This document shows, piece by piece, positions 39,733 through 48,707 of a stretch of DNA of 64,000 nt. Position numbers and translations under genes: made by a program. Positions within the stretch are counted from its first letter, which is position 1. The number at the start of each line of letters is the position of its first letter. The notes below the pieces were generated by a model that had not been told where the DNA came from, did not search any database, and saw only the letters and a list, made by a program, of their open reading frames with translations. The DNA is taken from positions 1-64,000 of the forward strand of contig NZ_BMZF01000002.1 of NCBI RefSeq assembly GCF_014652655.1, given 5' to 3'. Source of the stretch: Paramylibacter ulvae. Its GTDB lineage: Bacteria; Pseudomonadota; Alphaproteobacteria; Rhodobacterales; Rhodobacteraceae.

Positions 39733-39759
39733 GTATTCAGTGGTTGTGCCGATCACGGC

Positions 39760-40209
39760 TTATAGTTTGGCACCTGATATGCGCAATTGGCGTGCGCGGG
39801 TCAGGATTGCATCTTCGATTTGGCGTTGCGTTTGCGCACTCGCGGCACCTGATGGTGTTTGCACGGAAACCTTAAGGCTACGTGCGTCGAGTGCCGCATC
39901 TTTGATAAATACGGATGCGCGATAACGCTGACTGGAACCGGGGGCAGATCCCCAACCCATCACAATCACACCTGTAAATGGATCGGCGGCCTCTATCGGG
40001 AGGAAGCTTAAAACATCAAGCGATGCCGCCCAAATATACTTGTTCACCTGAACTTGCGTTGATTTATCTTTGTTTTCAAACAAATCCCAAATCGTTTCGC
40101 GTTCTTCTTCGACAACGGGTTCTTTTGGTGCCGTATTGATCTGGCTGCAACCAGCAACAACACCCAAAACGGCGATGCTGGCGATTAAATTCTTGATAAT
40201 ATGGCGCAT
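39760..40209 (-). CDS. DUF3576 family lipoprotein
   Basis: 149 residues from MRHIIKNLIASIAVLGVVAG with a lipobox Cys next. The body TIWDLFENKDKSTQVQVNKY and ASLDVLSFLPIEAADPFTGV is characteristic of DUF3576, an alphaproteobacterial envelope protein of unknown role. The start at 40209 is set by the signal peptide; an open frame runs further upstream without support. Confidence 0.87.
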   Translation of the reverse strand: MRHIIKNLIASIAVLGVVAGCSQINTAPKEPVVEEERETIWDLFENKDKSTQVQVNKYIWAASLDVLSFLPIEAADPFTGVIVMGWGSAPGSSQRYRASVFIKDAALDARSLKVSVQTPSGAASAQTQRQIEDAILTRARQLRISGAKL

Positions 40210-40459
40210 TTTGCCCCCAAGGTCCTGATTGTTCGTGGCATTTTTAACCTGTAGACCATTATAGAACAAGGCGTTATTTCACTGGGTTTTATAGGCTAGT
40301 TTCTGCCACTGTGACATGTATGCACCAAAAAATGGAACAGTCGGAAAACTATTCCCGAAATTCTTGACCCTTGGCGCGTTTTGAACGATTTTGCCACCAA
40401 TCGATCTGGAATTCCCTAGGTCGAGTGCACCTTCATTTATCTCAACGAGGGAAAATAAA

Positions 40460-41374
40460 ATGAAAAAACTACTTATTGCTTCTACAGCACTAGTTGCATC
40501 AGCTGGCTTCGCGGCTGCTGACGTTTCTTTGGGCGGTTCTGCTGAAATGGGTATCGTAGACAACGGTACAAACACACAGTTCCACAACGACATCGACGTG
40601 ATCTTCACATTGTCAGGCGAAACAGATGGCGGCTTGTCATTCGGCGCGACAATCGATCTTGACGAAGTTACTAACGCTGGCGACGACAACGGCATCCCAT
40701 CATACGACAACGATTCATCAGTATATATCAAAGGCGGCTTCGGCGCGTTGACAATGGGCGACACAGACGGTGCGCTTGATTGGGCAATGTCAGAAATCGC
40801 AATGGGTACAGCAATCGCTGATGACCACACTGCATACTTTGCATACGACGGGTCACACGGCGGCAACGGTTTCTTCGACTCAGGTACAATCTTGCGTTAC
40901 GACAACACTTTTGGTGATTTCGGCGTAGCTGTTTCTGCTCAAGACATCGACCAAACAACAGACGCTGTTTACGCATTGGGTCTGAAATACGGTGCTGATC
41001 TTGGTGGCGTAAATGTTGGCTTCGGCTTGGGTTACCAAGACGCGGGCGTAGCTGGTGACATGATCGGTCTTTCTGCTTCTACATCAGTAGCTGGCTTTGA
41101 CGTTGTGTTGAACTACGCAGACGGCGAAATCGGTGGTAGCGATTACGATACAATGGGTATCGGCCTTGGCTACACAACTGGCGCATTGTTGATGCACGCT
41201 AACTACACAAAATCAGAACTGGGCGGCGCATCTGCTGACGGTTACGGTTTGGTTGTAAACTACGACCTAGGTGGCGGCGCAGTTGTTGCTGCTGGTTACG
41301 GTAAAGGCGACACTGGTTACGGTGCAGCTACTACTAATGACACATTCTCATTGGGTCTACGCATGGACTTCTAA
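40460..41374 (+). CDS. general porin, outer membrane
   Basis: 304 residues. Signal peptide MKKLLIASTALVASAGFAAA, then a 16-strand type barrel rich in Gly, Asp, Asn and Tyr (for example SLGGSAEMGIVDNG, GLSFGATIDLDE), ending in a C-terminal aromatic (LGLRMDF), the BAM signal. Codon use is skewed to ACA, TCA and GGC unlike the neighbours, in line with very high expression. The GAGGG ribosome site and a strong terminator frame the gene as a single unit. Confidence 0.93.
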   Translation: MKKLLIASTALVASAGFAAADVSLGGSAEMGIVDNGTNTQFHNDIDVIFTLSGETDGGLSFGATIDLDEVTNAGDDNGIPSYDNDSSVYIKGGFGALTMGDTDGALDWAMSEIAMGTAIADDHTAYFAYDGSHGGNGFFDSGTILRYDNTFGDFGVAVSAQDIDQTTDAVYALGLKYGADLGGVNVGFGLGYQDAGVAGDMIGLSASTSVAGFDVVLNYADGEIGGSDYDTMGIGLGYTTGALLMHANYTKSELGGASADGYGLVVNYDLGGGAVVAAGYGKGDTGYGAATTNDTFSLGLRMDF

Positions 41375-41394
41375 TTCCACTGGAATTAGTTTCG

Positions 41395-41428
41395 AAAGGA
41401 GCAGGTTTTTACCTGCTCCTTTTTTTTG
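41395..41428 (+). terminator. strong intrinsic terminator after the porin
   Basis: A 12-bp stem (41395-41406 with 41411-41422) around a TTTT loop is followed by an unbroken T tract to 41427. It is the strongest terminator in the window. Confidence 0.95.
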
Positions 41429-41507
41429 TTTTGCGAGTGCCGATGATTTGTTATTGCTGATCGCAAACCAACCAATTGGTTGAACGTCCCTATAAACAGG
41501 TAATGAC

Positions 41508-43673
41508 ATGACACAGGCAAACGCTGGCGATTTAACACAAAAATATAAATCCGCGATGGCATTGCAAGGTAAGGGCGAAACCGAATCCGCCCTGTCAATT
41601 TACCGCGAAATTCTGGACCAAAACCCAAAAATCGCAGAGGTGCATTTTCAAGTTGGTCGCATCATGTTGGCCAGCTATCAATTCAGCGACGCCGTGAAAT
41701 TTTTCCAAAACGCCGCACGCCTGAAACCCGCAGAACCCGCGATCTGGGATCAACTGACCACCGCCGCGGCACAGCTTGGCGATACCAAAACGTCGAATAA
41801 CATTCTCAAGCTGTTGAAAACATCTGGCCTGCCCCCGCAGCATAAAAAAACATTCCGCACACGATTGGAAAACAAAGCCGCCAAATCAAAAATGATTGTG
41901 GGCGAGCATGAAAAACAGACCATCAATACATTGGTGTCCCTGATGAATCAGGGGCAATTCGCCAAAGCAGAACAAGTCGCCACACAGGCATTGGGCAAAT
42001 ATCCCAACACGGCCGTGTTCGCATTGATCGCCGCCACCGCACAGCATCGTTTGGGCAAACACGATCCCGCCGCGGCTCATTTCAAACGCGCCATCACATT
42101 GAACCCCAAATACGCCGAGGCATATAACGAATATGGCATCATGCTGTTGGAAACGGACAAAATAACGCCCGCTATCCAACAATTCCAAACCGCATTAAAA
42201 TACGCGCCAAAAATGACTGGCGCATTGTTGAATTTGGGAACCGCATTGATCAAGGATAACCGCGCGCCCAACGCCATCGAATTTTTGCGTCGCGCCCAAT
42301 CGCAGGATCCCCAGAACCCCCAAATCGCAACACGCCTTGGCATGGCACTTGGGATGAACACCGAACATGATGAATCGATAAAACAGTTGCGCCTTGCGAT
42401 TGAAAATGGTGCCGATACTCCCGATATTTACGTCTATTTGGGAACGTCTTTGACCGAGCTTGGCCAAAACGAAGCCGCGCGCGATGCATATAATCACGCG
42501 CTGAAACTCGATCGTGATTTTGTGTTGGCGGAATTTCGTCTGGGTACATTGGAACAATTGTTGGGGAATTTCGAAACCGCAAACACACATATTAAGCGCG
42601 CAATGGAATTGGATCCTGACAACGCCGAATTTTGTCTTCGCTTTGCCACGGCCAATAAAATCGATCTGAACGATCCCATTTTAACCAAGCTTAAAAAAAT
42701 CGCGGGCGACAAAAAGCAACCGCTTGATAATCGCCGCTCTGCATCATTTGCGATCACCAAAATTCTGGAAGACGCCAAAGAATACGAACAGGCATTTCCT
42801 TATCTAAAACAGGCGAATGATTTGAACCTGGAAGTGTATCCTTATGATGTGGCAGAACGCATAACCTATACATCCCAGCTCAAAGAGTTATTCAAAGATT
42901 TTTCCGTGGCCGATGCATCCAGGCATGGATACACAGACGCCGCACCAATTTTCGTGACCAGCATGCCGCGTTCAGGATCAACGCTTGTGGAACAAATCAT
43001 CGCCAGCCACAGCCAAGTCACCGGCGTGGGCGAGGTCGGCCATGCGGTTACAACTGCACGCAGCCTAATTTTACGCGATGGTGGGAAATTCTATCCCGCC
43101 GATAAAATCACCCCTGATGAAATTCACGGAATGGGGGAATTCATCGCCACAAAATTGCAAGAACTTGCGGGCGATAATAACCGTGTCGCAGATAAATCGA
43201 TCCAAACCTATACCATGATGGGATTGGTTCAGGCCGCGTTGCCAAAGGCCAAAATCGTCATTGTGAATCGCGATCCGCGCGATAATTTATTGTCAATCTA
43301 TCGCAATAAATTCACCGACGGGACGCATTCATATGCCTATGACCTGCATGCGCTTGGTATCTATTACAATCAATATATCGATATCGTAAATTTCTGGCGT
43401 GAAAAAATGCCGAACCAATTTTACGAAATTCAATATGAAGACTTGATCGATAACCCAGAGGAAGAAACGCGCAAGCTGATTGATTTTTGCGGATTGGAAT
43501 GGGAAGATTCATGCCTGAATTTTCACCAATCAAAGCGTGAAATAAAAACGCTCAGCGTTTATCAGGTTCGCCAACCCATCTACAAATCGTCGATGAAGGC
43601 ATGGCAACGTTATGAGACCGAATTGAAACCTATGTTTGATGCCTTGAAGGAGGGCGGGAACTATCCTAGCTGA
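41508..43673 (+). CDS. TPR-repeat sulfotransferase
   Basis: 721 residues. Residues 1-440 carry about 10 TPR units (AEVHFQVGRIMLASYQFSDA, AEAYNEYGIMLLETDK and similar). Residues 470-720 are a PAPS sulfotransferase: the 5'-phosphosulfate loop FVTSMPRSGSTLVEQII (about 482-497) and the 3' loop KIVIVNRDPRDNLLSIYRNK. No signal peptide or membrane segment is clear. It would sulfate a peptide tyrosine, lipid or glycan; the substrate is unknown. Its 3' end overlaps yggS by 11 bases and supplies its ribosome site. Confidence 0.88.
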   Translation: MTQANAGDLTQKYKSAMALQGKGETESALSIYREILDQNPKIAEVHFQVGRIMLASYQFSDAVKFFQNAARLKPAEPAIWDQLTTAAAQLGDTKTSNNILKLLKTSGLPPQHKKTFRTRLENKAAKSKMIVGEHEKQTINTLVSLMNQGQFAKAEQVATQALGKYPNTAVFALIAATAQHRLGKHDPAAAHFKRAITLNPKYAEAYNEYGIMLLETDKITPAIQQFQTALKYAPKMTGALLNLGTALIKDNRAPNAIEFLRRAQSQDPQNPQIATRLGMALGMNTEHDESIKQLRLAIENGADTPDIYVYLGTSLTELGQNEAARDAYNHALKLDRDFVLAEFRLGTLEQLLGNFETANTHIKRAMELDPDNAEFCLRFATANKIDLNDPILTKLKKIAGDKKQPLDNRRSASFAITKILEDAKEYEQAFPYLKQANDLNLEVYPYDVAERITYTSQLKELFKDFSVADASRHGYTDAAPIFVTSMPRSGSTLVEQIIASHSQVTGVGEVGHAVTTARSLILRDGGKFYPADKITPDEIHGMGEFIATKLQELAGDNNRVADKSIQTYTMMGLVQAALPKAKIVIVNRDPRDNLLSIYRNKFTDGTHSYAYDLHALGIYYNQYIDIVNFWREKMPNQFYEIQYEDLIDNPEEETRKLIDFCGLEWEDSCLNFHQSKREIKTLSVYQVRQPIYKSSMKAWQRYETELKPMFDALKEGGNYPS

Positions 43674-44313
43674 CATTAAATCCCGTATCACCGACGCTGA
43701 AACCGCTGCAGGGCGCCCAAATGGTTCTGCGCAATTATTGGCCGTGTCCAAGGTGCAGCCCAATGAACGCGTTGCCGATGTGCTCGCGCAAGGGCATCGC
43801 CTGTTTGGCGAAAACAAGGTGCAAGAGGCGGCTGGAAAATGGCCCGCATTCCAAGAACACTACCCAGACGCATCCGTGCATTTGATAGGCCCCTTGCAAA
43901 CCAACAAGGTAAAACAGGCCGTTGCATTATTTGATGCAATCCACACGGTTGATCGCGAAAAGCTTGCGAATAAATTGGCCGCTGAAATTCAATCCCAAGG
44001 TAAATCGCCCGAATTGTTTATTCAGGTTAACACTGGCGAAGAACCGCAAAAGGCGGGCGTGTTACCAGCCGATGCCGACACATTCATCGCCGCCTGCCGT
44101 GCACTTGATTTGCCGATCACTGGGTTGATGGTAATCCCCCCCGTCAACGAAGAACCATCATTGCATTTCGCATTGTTGCGTAAAATCGCAGAGCGCAATG
44201 GTTTGACCGGATTGTCCATGGGCATGAGCAGCGATTTTGAACGTGCGATTGCATTGGGTGCAACACATATCCGTGTGGGATCTGCGATCTTTGGTGAACG
44301 CGTTTACGCTTAA
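43663..44313 (+). CDS. yggS: YggS family PLP homeostasis protein, unusual start
   Basis: 216 residues, PLP-binding fold III type without enzymatic activity in E. coli, where it buffers pyridoxal phosphate. PLP Lys is in LLAVSKVQPNERV, and GENKVQEA, HLIGPLQTNK, FIQVNTGEEPQKAG and LSMGMSSDFERAIALGATHI complete the set. Homology requires translation from about LADIKSRITDAE, but between the in-frame stop at 43645 and 43675 there is no ATG, GTG, TTG or CTG. AAGGAGG (43647-43653) is 9 bases before an ATC at 43663, so ATC is the best start. A TTG at 43738 would lose the first helix. Confidence 0.9.
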   Translation: MLADIKSRITDAETAAGRPNGSAQLLAVSKVQPNERVADVLAQGHRLFGENKVQEAAGKWPAFQEHYPDASVHLIGPLQTNKVKQAVALFDAIHTVDREKLANKLAAEIQSQGKSPELFIQVNTGEEPQKAGVLPADADTFIAACRALDLPITGLMVIPPVNEEPSLHFALLRKIAERNGLTGLSMGMSSDFERAIALGATHIRVGSAIFGERVYA

Positions 44314-44826
44314 TTAACTGCGGATAATCACGCGTGATTGTGGCGACCAGTTGGTAAAAATATCGATCAAATCGTCGGGCGCAAATGCAATGCACCCCTC
44401 GGTTGGAAACCGCGCGCGCCGCCATGCGTGGATGAAAATCGCACTACCCGCCCCCGCCACGGGATTGGGCCAATTATAATTCAACACGCCAAACGCATTA
44501 TATAATCCATCGCTGCGGCGCAATTTTTCATGCGAAAATGGATAATCATATGACCGCACAGCCAAATTATAATGCGAATCTTTTGGATCATCCGACCAGC
44601 GATCAAACAGGCCAATCACATTCTGTTTCAACGCTGGTGTGGTAAAATCGCAACGATCGGCGCGATAGGCAATCTGGGCAATTTCAAAAACACCAACGGG
44701 TGTGATGCCATCACCCTCTCCCTGTTTTTCACCAATGCCACCACGACCAATTGCAACGGGTAATTTACGCCCACGAAACCGCGCACCCCATCGGGTAACA
44801 ACCAGATCATGGAATCGTGCGTTCAC
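44314..44826 (-). CDS. L,D-transpeptidase (YkuD domain)
   Basis: 170 residues, a single catalytic domain without signal peptide. The active site is IFIHAWRRARFPTEGCIAF with His and Cys; the common SHGC is TEGC. Such enzymes make 3-3 cross-links in peptidoglycan or anchor lipoproteins, but the missing signal sequence leaves its site of action open. Its stop abuts the yggS stop, and its start overlaps ribA by 4 bases. Confidence 0.85.
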   Translation of the reverse strand: MNARFHDLVVTRWGARFRGRKLPVAIGRGGIGEKQGEGDGITPVGVFEIAQIAYRADRCDFTTPALKQNVIGLFDRWSDDPKDSHYNLAVRSYDYPFSHEKLRRSDGLYNAFGVLNYNWPNPVAGAGSAIFIHAWRRARFPTEGCIAFAPDDLIDIFTNWSPQSRVIIRS

Positions 44827-45911
44827 AATATATGCCCACTTTTCTTGGCCTTGGTTGCCAGATATTTTTCATTCTCTGGCGTTAACCCAACCTTCAACGG
44901 TACACGTTCGGAAACCTTAATGCCCGTCGCATTCATCATATCCACCTTGGCCGGATTATTTGTCATGAGCCGTGCGGATGAAAACCCCAGGCTACGCAGA
45001 ATTTCCGAGCCCAGCGTGAAATCACGTTCGTCATCCTCAAACCCCAAACGATGGTTTGCATCCACCGTATCAAACCCTTGATCTTGCAGGCTATAGGCGC
45101 GCATTTTGTTGGCCAGCCCAATGCCGCGTCCCTCTTGGTTAAGGTATAACAATATACCCGCACCCTCTGCCCCCATTTGGCGCAAGGCGGCATTCAACTG
45201 TGGTCCGCAATCACATTTTAAACTGCCAATTAAATCACCCGTGAAACAGGCGGAGTGAAGCCGCGATAACACTGGTTCGCTGCGCGATGGTTTGCCAACC
45301 TCAATCGCATAATGCTCTGTTCCGCCATCCTCTGGCCGAAATACGTGAACTTGGGAATCTTTGGATACCGCCAATGGGACGCGCGCAGAAGATACCAAAT
45401 GCAACGGGCTACGTGTTTTTAACCCGGCCTCAATATCGCCCACTGAAATTTCCGCCAATTCACAGGCTGCGTCATCGCCCAATCGCACCATAACCGCCGC
45501 TGGTAACAATCGCGCTTGTTTGCACAATTCCAATACAACGCGTTGTGCGGATGAATCACCACCCGTCGCCATCGCAAATGGCCCCTTTAATGGATTGCTA
45601 AGATCATCGGCAGGATCGGCAACCGACTGCACCCATTTCAGCCCAACATCCGCTGGCACCGCGATACGCCCAACCGTGCCATCAGTCGCCCATGTTTTAA
45701 GCGTTCGCGCGCGCCTGTCGGTAATAACCAATTCCAAATCACCCAGCGCCTGCATCCCCGCAAAGCGTTCTGCCTGCAAGGTTTCCGCCGATGCTGCCAA
45801 CCACCGTGCACCACCATCGCGCAGTACAAATCCCACGCCCATTCGCAAATCCGCGCGCAACCGCGCAATTTTTTCATCATTCGTGAGCGTTAGTGCCATC
45901 TGAACTGCCAT
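44823..45911 (-). CDS. ribA: GTP cyclohydrolase II with N-terminal extension
   Basis: 362 residues. The C-terminal 200 residues are RibA: zinc ligands in HSACFTGDLIGSLKCDCGPQL, then YLNQEGRGIGLANKMRAY and LMTNNPAKVDMM. It makes the riboflavin precursor from GTP. The N-terminal 160 residues resemble the DHBP-synthase fold in pattern (DRRARTL, then CKQARLLPAAVMV) but lack its catalytic acidic signature, so only the cyclohydrolase is expected to work. The bifunctional ribBA form is therefore not called. It is coupled to the transpeptidase. Confidence 0.93.
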   Translation of the reverse strand: MAVQMALTLTNDEKIARLRADLRMGVGFVLRDGGARWLAASAETLQAERFAGMQALGDLELVITDRRARTLKTWATDGTVGRIAVPADVGLKWVQSVADPADDLSNPLKGPFAMATGGDSSAQRVVLELCKQARLLPAAVMVRLGDDAACELAEISVGDIEAGLKTRSPLHLVSSARVPLAVSKDSQVHVFRPEDGGTEHYAIEVGKPSRSEPVLSRLHSACFTGDLIGSLKCDCGPQLNAALRQMGAEGAGILLYLNQEGRGIGLANKMRAYSLQDQGFDTVDANHRLGFEDDERDFTLGSEILRSLGFSSARLMTNNPAKVDMMNATGIKVSERVPLKVGLTPENEKYLATKAKKSGHIL

Positions 45912-46060
45912 TATGTTACAAAACCCTCTCTCCCTATATCCTGCACAGACAGAATATGAAACATTTCCCGTAATTTCGACACGAGCCTGTGAGCAATCGC
46001 CCGAATACCTTGTTCAATCCGTGAATAAAGCACACATATTGTTCAACAAAGGAGATTGAG

Positions 46061-46747
46061 ATGAGCAATCTAAAGAAAATATTGATGGTGGATGACGATA
46101 ATGATCTGCGCGAAGCACTCGCCGATCAACTGGTCCTAACCGAAGAATTTGACGTATTCGAAGCGGCCGACGGCACCTCGGGCCTCGAAAAGGCCAAAGA
46201 GGCGTTATACGACCTTGTGCTGCTTGATGTTGGCCTGCCCGACATGGACGGGCGCGAGCTGTGCCGCTTGATGCGCAAACAAGGCGTGAAATGTCCGATC
46301 GTTATGTTGACCGCACAAGATTCAGATGCCGATACAATTTACGGGCTTGATGCAGGTGCGAATGATTACATTTCCAAACCGTTCAAATTCCCTGTTCTGC
46401 TCGCACGTATTCGCGCCCAGTTGCGCCAGCACGAACAATCAGAAGACGCGGTTTTCACGCTTGGGCCATATACATTCAAACCCGCCTCCAAGATGTTGAT
46501 TACAGAGGATGAAAAGAAAATTCGCCTGACCGAAAAAGAGACGAATATTTTAAAATTCCTGTACCGCGCTTCCGAAGGCGTCGTTCCACGCGAAGTATTG
46601 CTACACGAGGTATGGGGTTACAATGCGGGCGTTACCACGCACACATTGGAAACACATATATATCGTCTGCGCCAGAAAATCGAACCTGATCCCAGCAACG
46701 CACGTTTGTTGGTCACGGAATCAGGTGGCTATCGCTTGGCCGCATAA
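46061..46747 (+). CDS. cenR: OmpR-family response regulator, CenR-like
   Basis: 228 residues. Receiver domain with MVDDDND, phospho-acceptor Asp in LVLLDVGLPDMDG and Lys in YISKPFKFPVLLARIRAQLR, then a winged helix with TEKETNILKFLYRASEGVV and the exact-looking ETHIYRLRQKIEPDPSNARL. This C-terminal half is near the essential cell-envelope regulator CenR of alphaproteobacteria. No histidine kinase is adjacent, which also fits CenR. AAAGGAGATTGAG precedes the ATG. Confidence 0.85.
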   Translation: MSNLKKILMVDDDNDLREALADQLVLTEEFDVFEAADGTSGLEKAKEALYDLVLLDVGLPDMDGRELCRLMRKQGVKCPIVMLTAQDSDADTIYGLDAGANDYISKPFKFPVLLARIRAQLRQHEQSEDAVFTLGPYTFKPASKMLITEDEKKIRLTEKETNILKFLYRASEGVVPREVLLHEVWGYNAGVTTHTLETHIYRLRQKIEPDPSNARLLVTESGGYRLAA

Positions 46748-46772
46748 AACAACCAGTTCCTCCCAAGATTGG

Positions 46773-46797
46773 CCCGCCCTTTGTGGCGGGTCTTTCT
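46773..46797 (+). terminator. intrinsic terminator after the response regulator
   Basis: CCCGCC (46773-46778) pairs with GGCGGG (46785-46790), loop of 6, followed by TCTTTCT. It ends the single-gene unit before xth. Confidence 0.75.
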
Positions 46798-46852
46798 GTT
46801 TGACCTTGAGCCTCTCGCTTGATCGGCTAAGCTACGCCAAAAGGAATCTATC

Positions 46853-47641
46853 ATGGCCACAACTGTCTGCACTTGGAACATCAATTCTGTACGATTGCGC
46901 GAACCGATCGTACTAAAATTATTGCAAGAGCAACAACCTGATGTCCTGTGTTTACAAGAATGCAAAGCATTGGTTGAACTGATCCCAACCCAAAATTTCG
47001 CAGACCTTGGGTACAAATATATGGTTGCCCGCGGGCAAAAAGGATACAACGGCGTTGCGATCCTGTCGCGCATTCCAATGACAGACGCGGGCCACCGCCA
47101 ATTTGTCGGCAAAAAGGACGCCCGCCATTGTGCTGCGACACTTGAAAACGGCATGACGATCCACAATTTTTATGTTCCCGCAGGTGGCGATATTCCTGAT
47201 GTGGAAAAAAACGACAAGTTCGATCACAAACTGAAATTTCTCAATGAAATGCGTGATTGGTTTCACGACGATTCGCCAGAAAAATCTGTGCTCGTGGGTG
47301 ATCTGAACATTGCCCCACGCGAAGATGACGTTTGGAATCACAAACAACTGTTGAAAATCGTTTCACACACCCCAATCGAATGTGAACATTTGGCACAGGT
47401 TCAAGATAGCGCAAATTGGGTCGATATCACCCGCCAAGATATTCCTGATGGCAATCTTTACAGCTGGTGGTCATACCGTGCCCGCGATTGGGATGCCGCA
47501 GACAAGGGGCGCCGTCTGGATCACGTCTGGGCAACCCCTGACATTTCCAATGCGGCACATTCATCGCGTGTTTATCGCGATGCACGTGGCTGGGAAAAAC
47601 CATCGGATCACGCCCCCGTTTTTGCAACATTTGACCTATAA
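46853..47641 (+). CDS. xth: exodeoxyribonuclease III (AP endonuclease)
   Basis: 262 residues, EEP-fold nuclease of base-excision repair. The N-terminal CTWNINSVRLRE, metal Glu in LCLQECK, GYNGVAILSR, VGDLNIAP and C-terminal RLDHVWAT and SDHAPVFATFDL are all present. A full set of catalytic residues is seen. AAAGGAATC lies before the ATG. A 25-bp sequence repeated at 59683 begins at its last base. Confidence 0.95.
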   Translation: MATTVCTWNINSVRLREPIVLKLLQEQQPDVLCLQECKALVELIPTQNFADLGYKYMVARGQKGYNGVAILSRIPMTDAGHRQFVGKKDARHCAATLENGMTIHNFYVPAGGDIPDVEKNDKFDHKLKFLNEMRDWFHDDSPEKSVLVGDLNIAPREDDVWNHKQLLKIVSHTPIECEHLAQVQDSANWVDITRQDIPDGNLYSWWSYRARDWDAADKGRRLDHVWATPDISNAAHSSRVYRDARGWEKPSDHAPVFATFDL

Positions 47642-47665
47642 CTCTCCAAATGTTCTAAATATCCA
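47641..47665. repeat. 25-bp exact repeat, copy 1
   Basis: Identical over 25 bases to 59683-59707, from ACTCTCC to ATATCCA. It begins at the last base of the xth stop. See the matching copy for context. It contains TTCTAAA, half of an Irr-type site, on the plus strand. Confidence 0.8.
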
Positions 47666-47671
47666 CATCGC

Positions 47672-47714
47672 GCCTTTGACATGTCAAAGGCTCATCTAAC
47701 GCCCCGAACGGGGC
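47672..47714. repeat. 20-bp perfect palindrome and second hairpin
   Basis: GCCTTTGACATGTCAAAGGC (47672-47691) is fully self-complementary. Ten bases on, GCCCC (47701-47705) pairs with GGGGC (47710-47714) and is followed by ACATTTTG, a weak terminator for xth. The palindrome may be an operator of the thioredoxin gene or part of the terminator region. Confidence 0.6.
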
Positions 47715-47786
47715 ACATTTTGTTAACATAGCTTGAACGCAAATTCACCGCGGGTTACATCTTGTCTAACCCCGAGGAGACCACCA

Positions 47787-48692
47787 ATGCTAAACCTTAG
47801 CACCCCACAACAAACCACCGATTTTATCAAAGACACCAGCGAAGAAACCTTTATGGCTGATGTCATCGAGGCCAGCAAAGAAACCCCCGTCATTGTCGAT
47901 TTCTGGGCACCGTGGTGTGGCCCGTGCAAAACGCTGATCCCAGCGCTCGAAGCAGAGGTAAACGCCGCTGGCGGTAAGGTTAAAATGGTTAAGATCGACG
48001 TTGATCAAAACCAAATGCTCGCACAACAAATGCGCGTACAATCCATACCTGCTGTTTTTGCTTTCGTTGATGGGCAACCTGTTGATGGGTTTATGGGTGC
48101 GAAATCGGGTTCAGAAATCAAAGAGTTCGTTGCGAAAACAATCGCAGCGGGCGGCGAGGGCCCTGGGGATCTATCAGAGGCAATCACAGCCGCGAATGAA
48201 ATGCTTGAACAAGGCGAAGTGACCGATGCCGCCGAAATTTTCGCCGCTGTGTTGGAGCAAGACGGCAAAAACGGCGAGGCATTTTCCGGCCTGATCCGTT
48301 CACAAATCGCCGCAGGTGATGCGGACGCCGCCCAAGAAATGCTTGATAATGCGCCTGCGGATTTGGCAAACCTGCCAGCCGTGCTCGCACTAAAAGCGCA
48401 GCTAGAACTGGCGCAAATGTCTAGTGACACAGGTGAAACCGCGGAGCTAGAATCTAAACTGGACGCAAACCCTGATGATCACCAATCACGCTTTGATCTT
48501 GCACTTGCACAATTGGGCGCGGACAACACACAAGGTGCGATTGATAATCTGCTAGAATTGTTCCGCCGTGATCGCGAATGGGACGACGCCGCCGCAAAAA
48601 CACAGCTTTTCAAAATTTTCGACAGCCTTGGGCCAGAGGATGAATTGGCACAGAACGGGCGAAGGAAACTTTCATCCATGATTTTTGCGTAA
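47787..48692 (+). CDS. thioredoxin-domain TPR protein (YbbN/CnoX-like)
   Basis: 301 residues. Thioredoxin domain at about 20-125 with active site WAPWCGPCK, then a helical tail of TPR-like repeats (ITAANEMLEQGEVTDAAEIF, HQSRFDLALAQLGADN). It matches the CnoX/YbbN type, a chaperone-linked thioredoxin that holds oxidised clients for GroEL; the CGPC pair suggests it can also reduce. The ATG at 47787 follows GAGGAG; an earlier frame start is rejected. The LON-domain gene follows after 15 bases. Confidence 0.93.
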   Translation: MLNLSTPQQTTDFIKDTSEETFMADVIEASKETPVIVDFWAPWCGPCKTLIPALEAEVNAAGGKVKMVKIDVDQNQMLAQQMRVQSIPAVFAFVDGQPVDGFMGAKSGSEIKEFVAKTIAAGGEGPGDLSEAITAANEMLEQGEVTDAAEIFAAVLEQDGKNGEAFSGLIRSQIAAGDADAAQEMLDNAPADLANLPAVLALKAQLELAQMSSDTGETAELESKLDANPDDHQSRFDLALAQLGADNTQGAIDNLLELFRRDREWDDAAAKTQLFKIFDSLGPEDELAQNGRRKLSSMIFA

Positions 48693-48707
48693 ATAGGTGG
48701 ACGGGCG

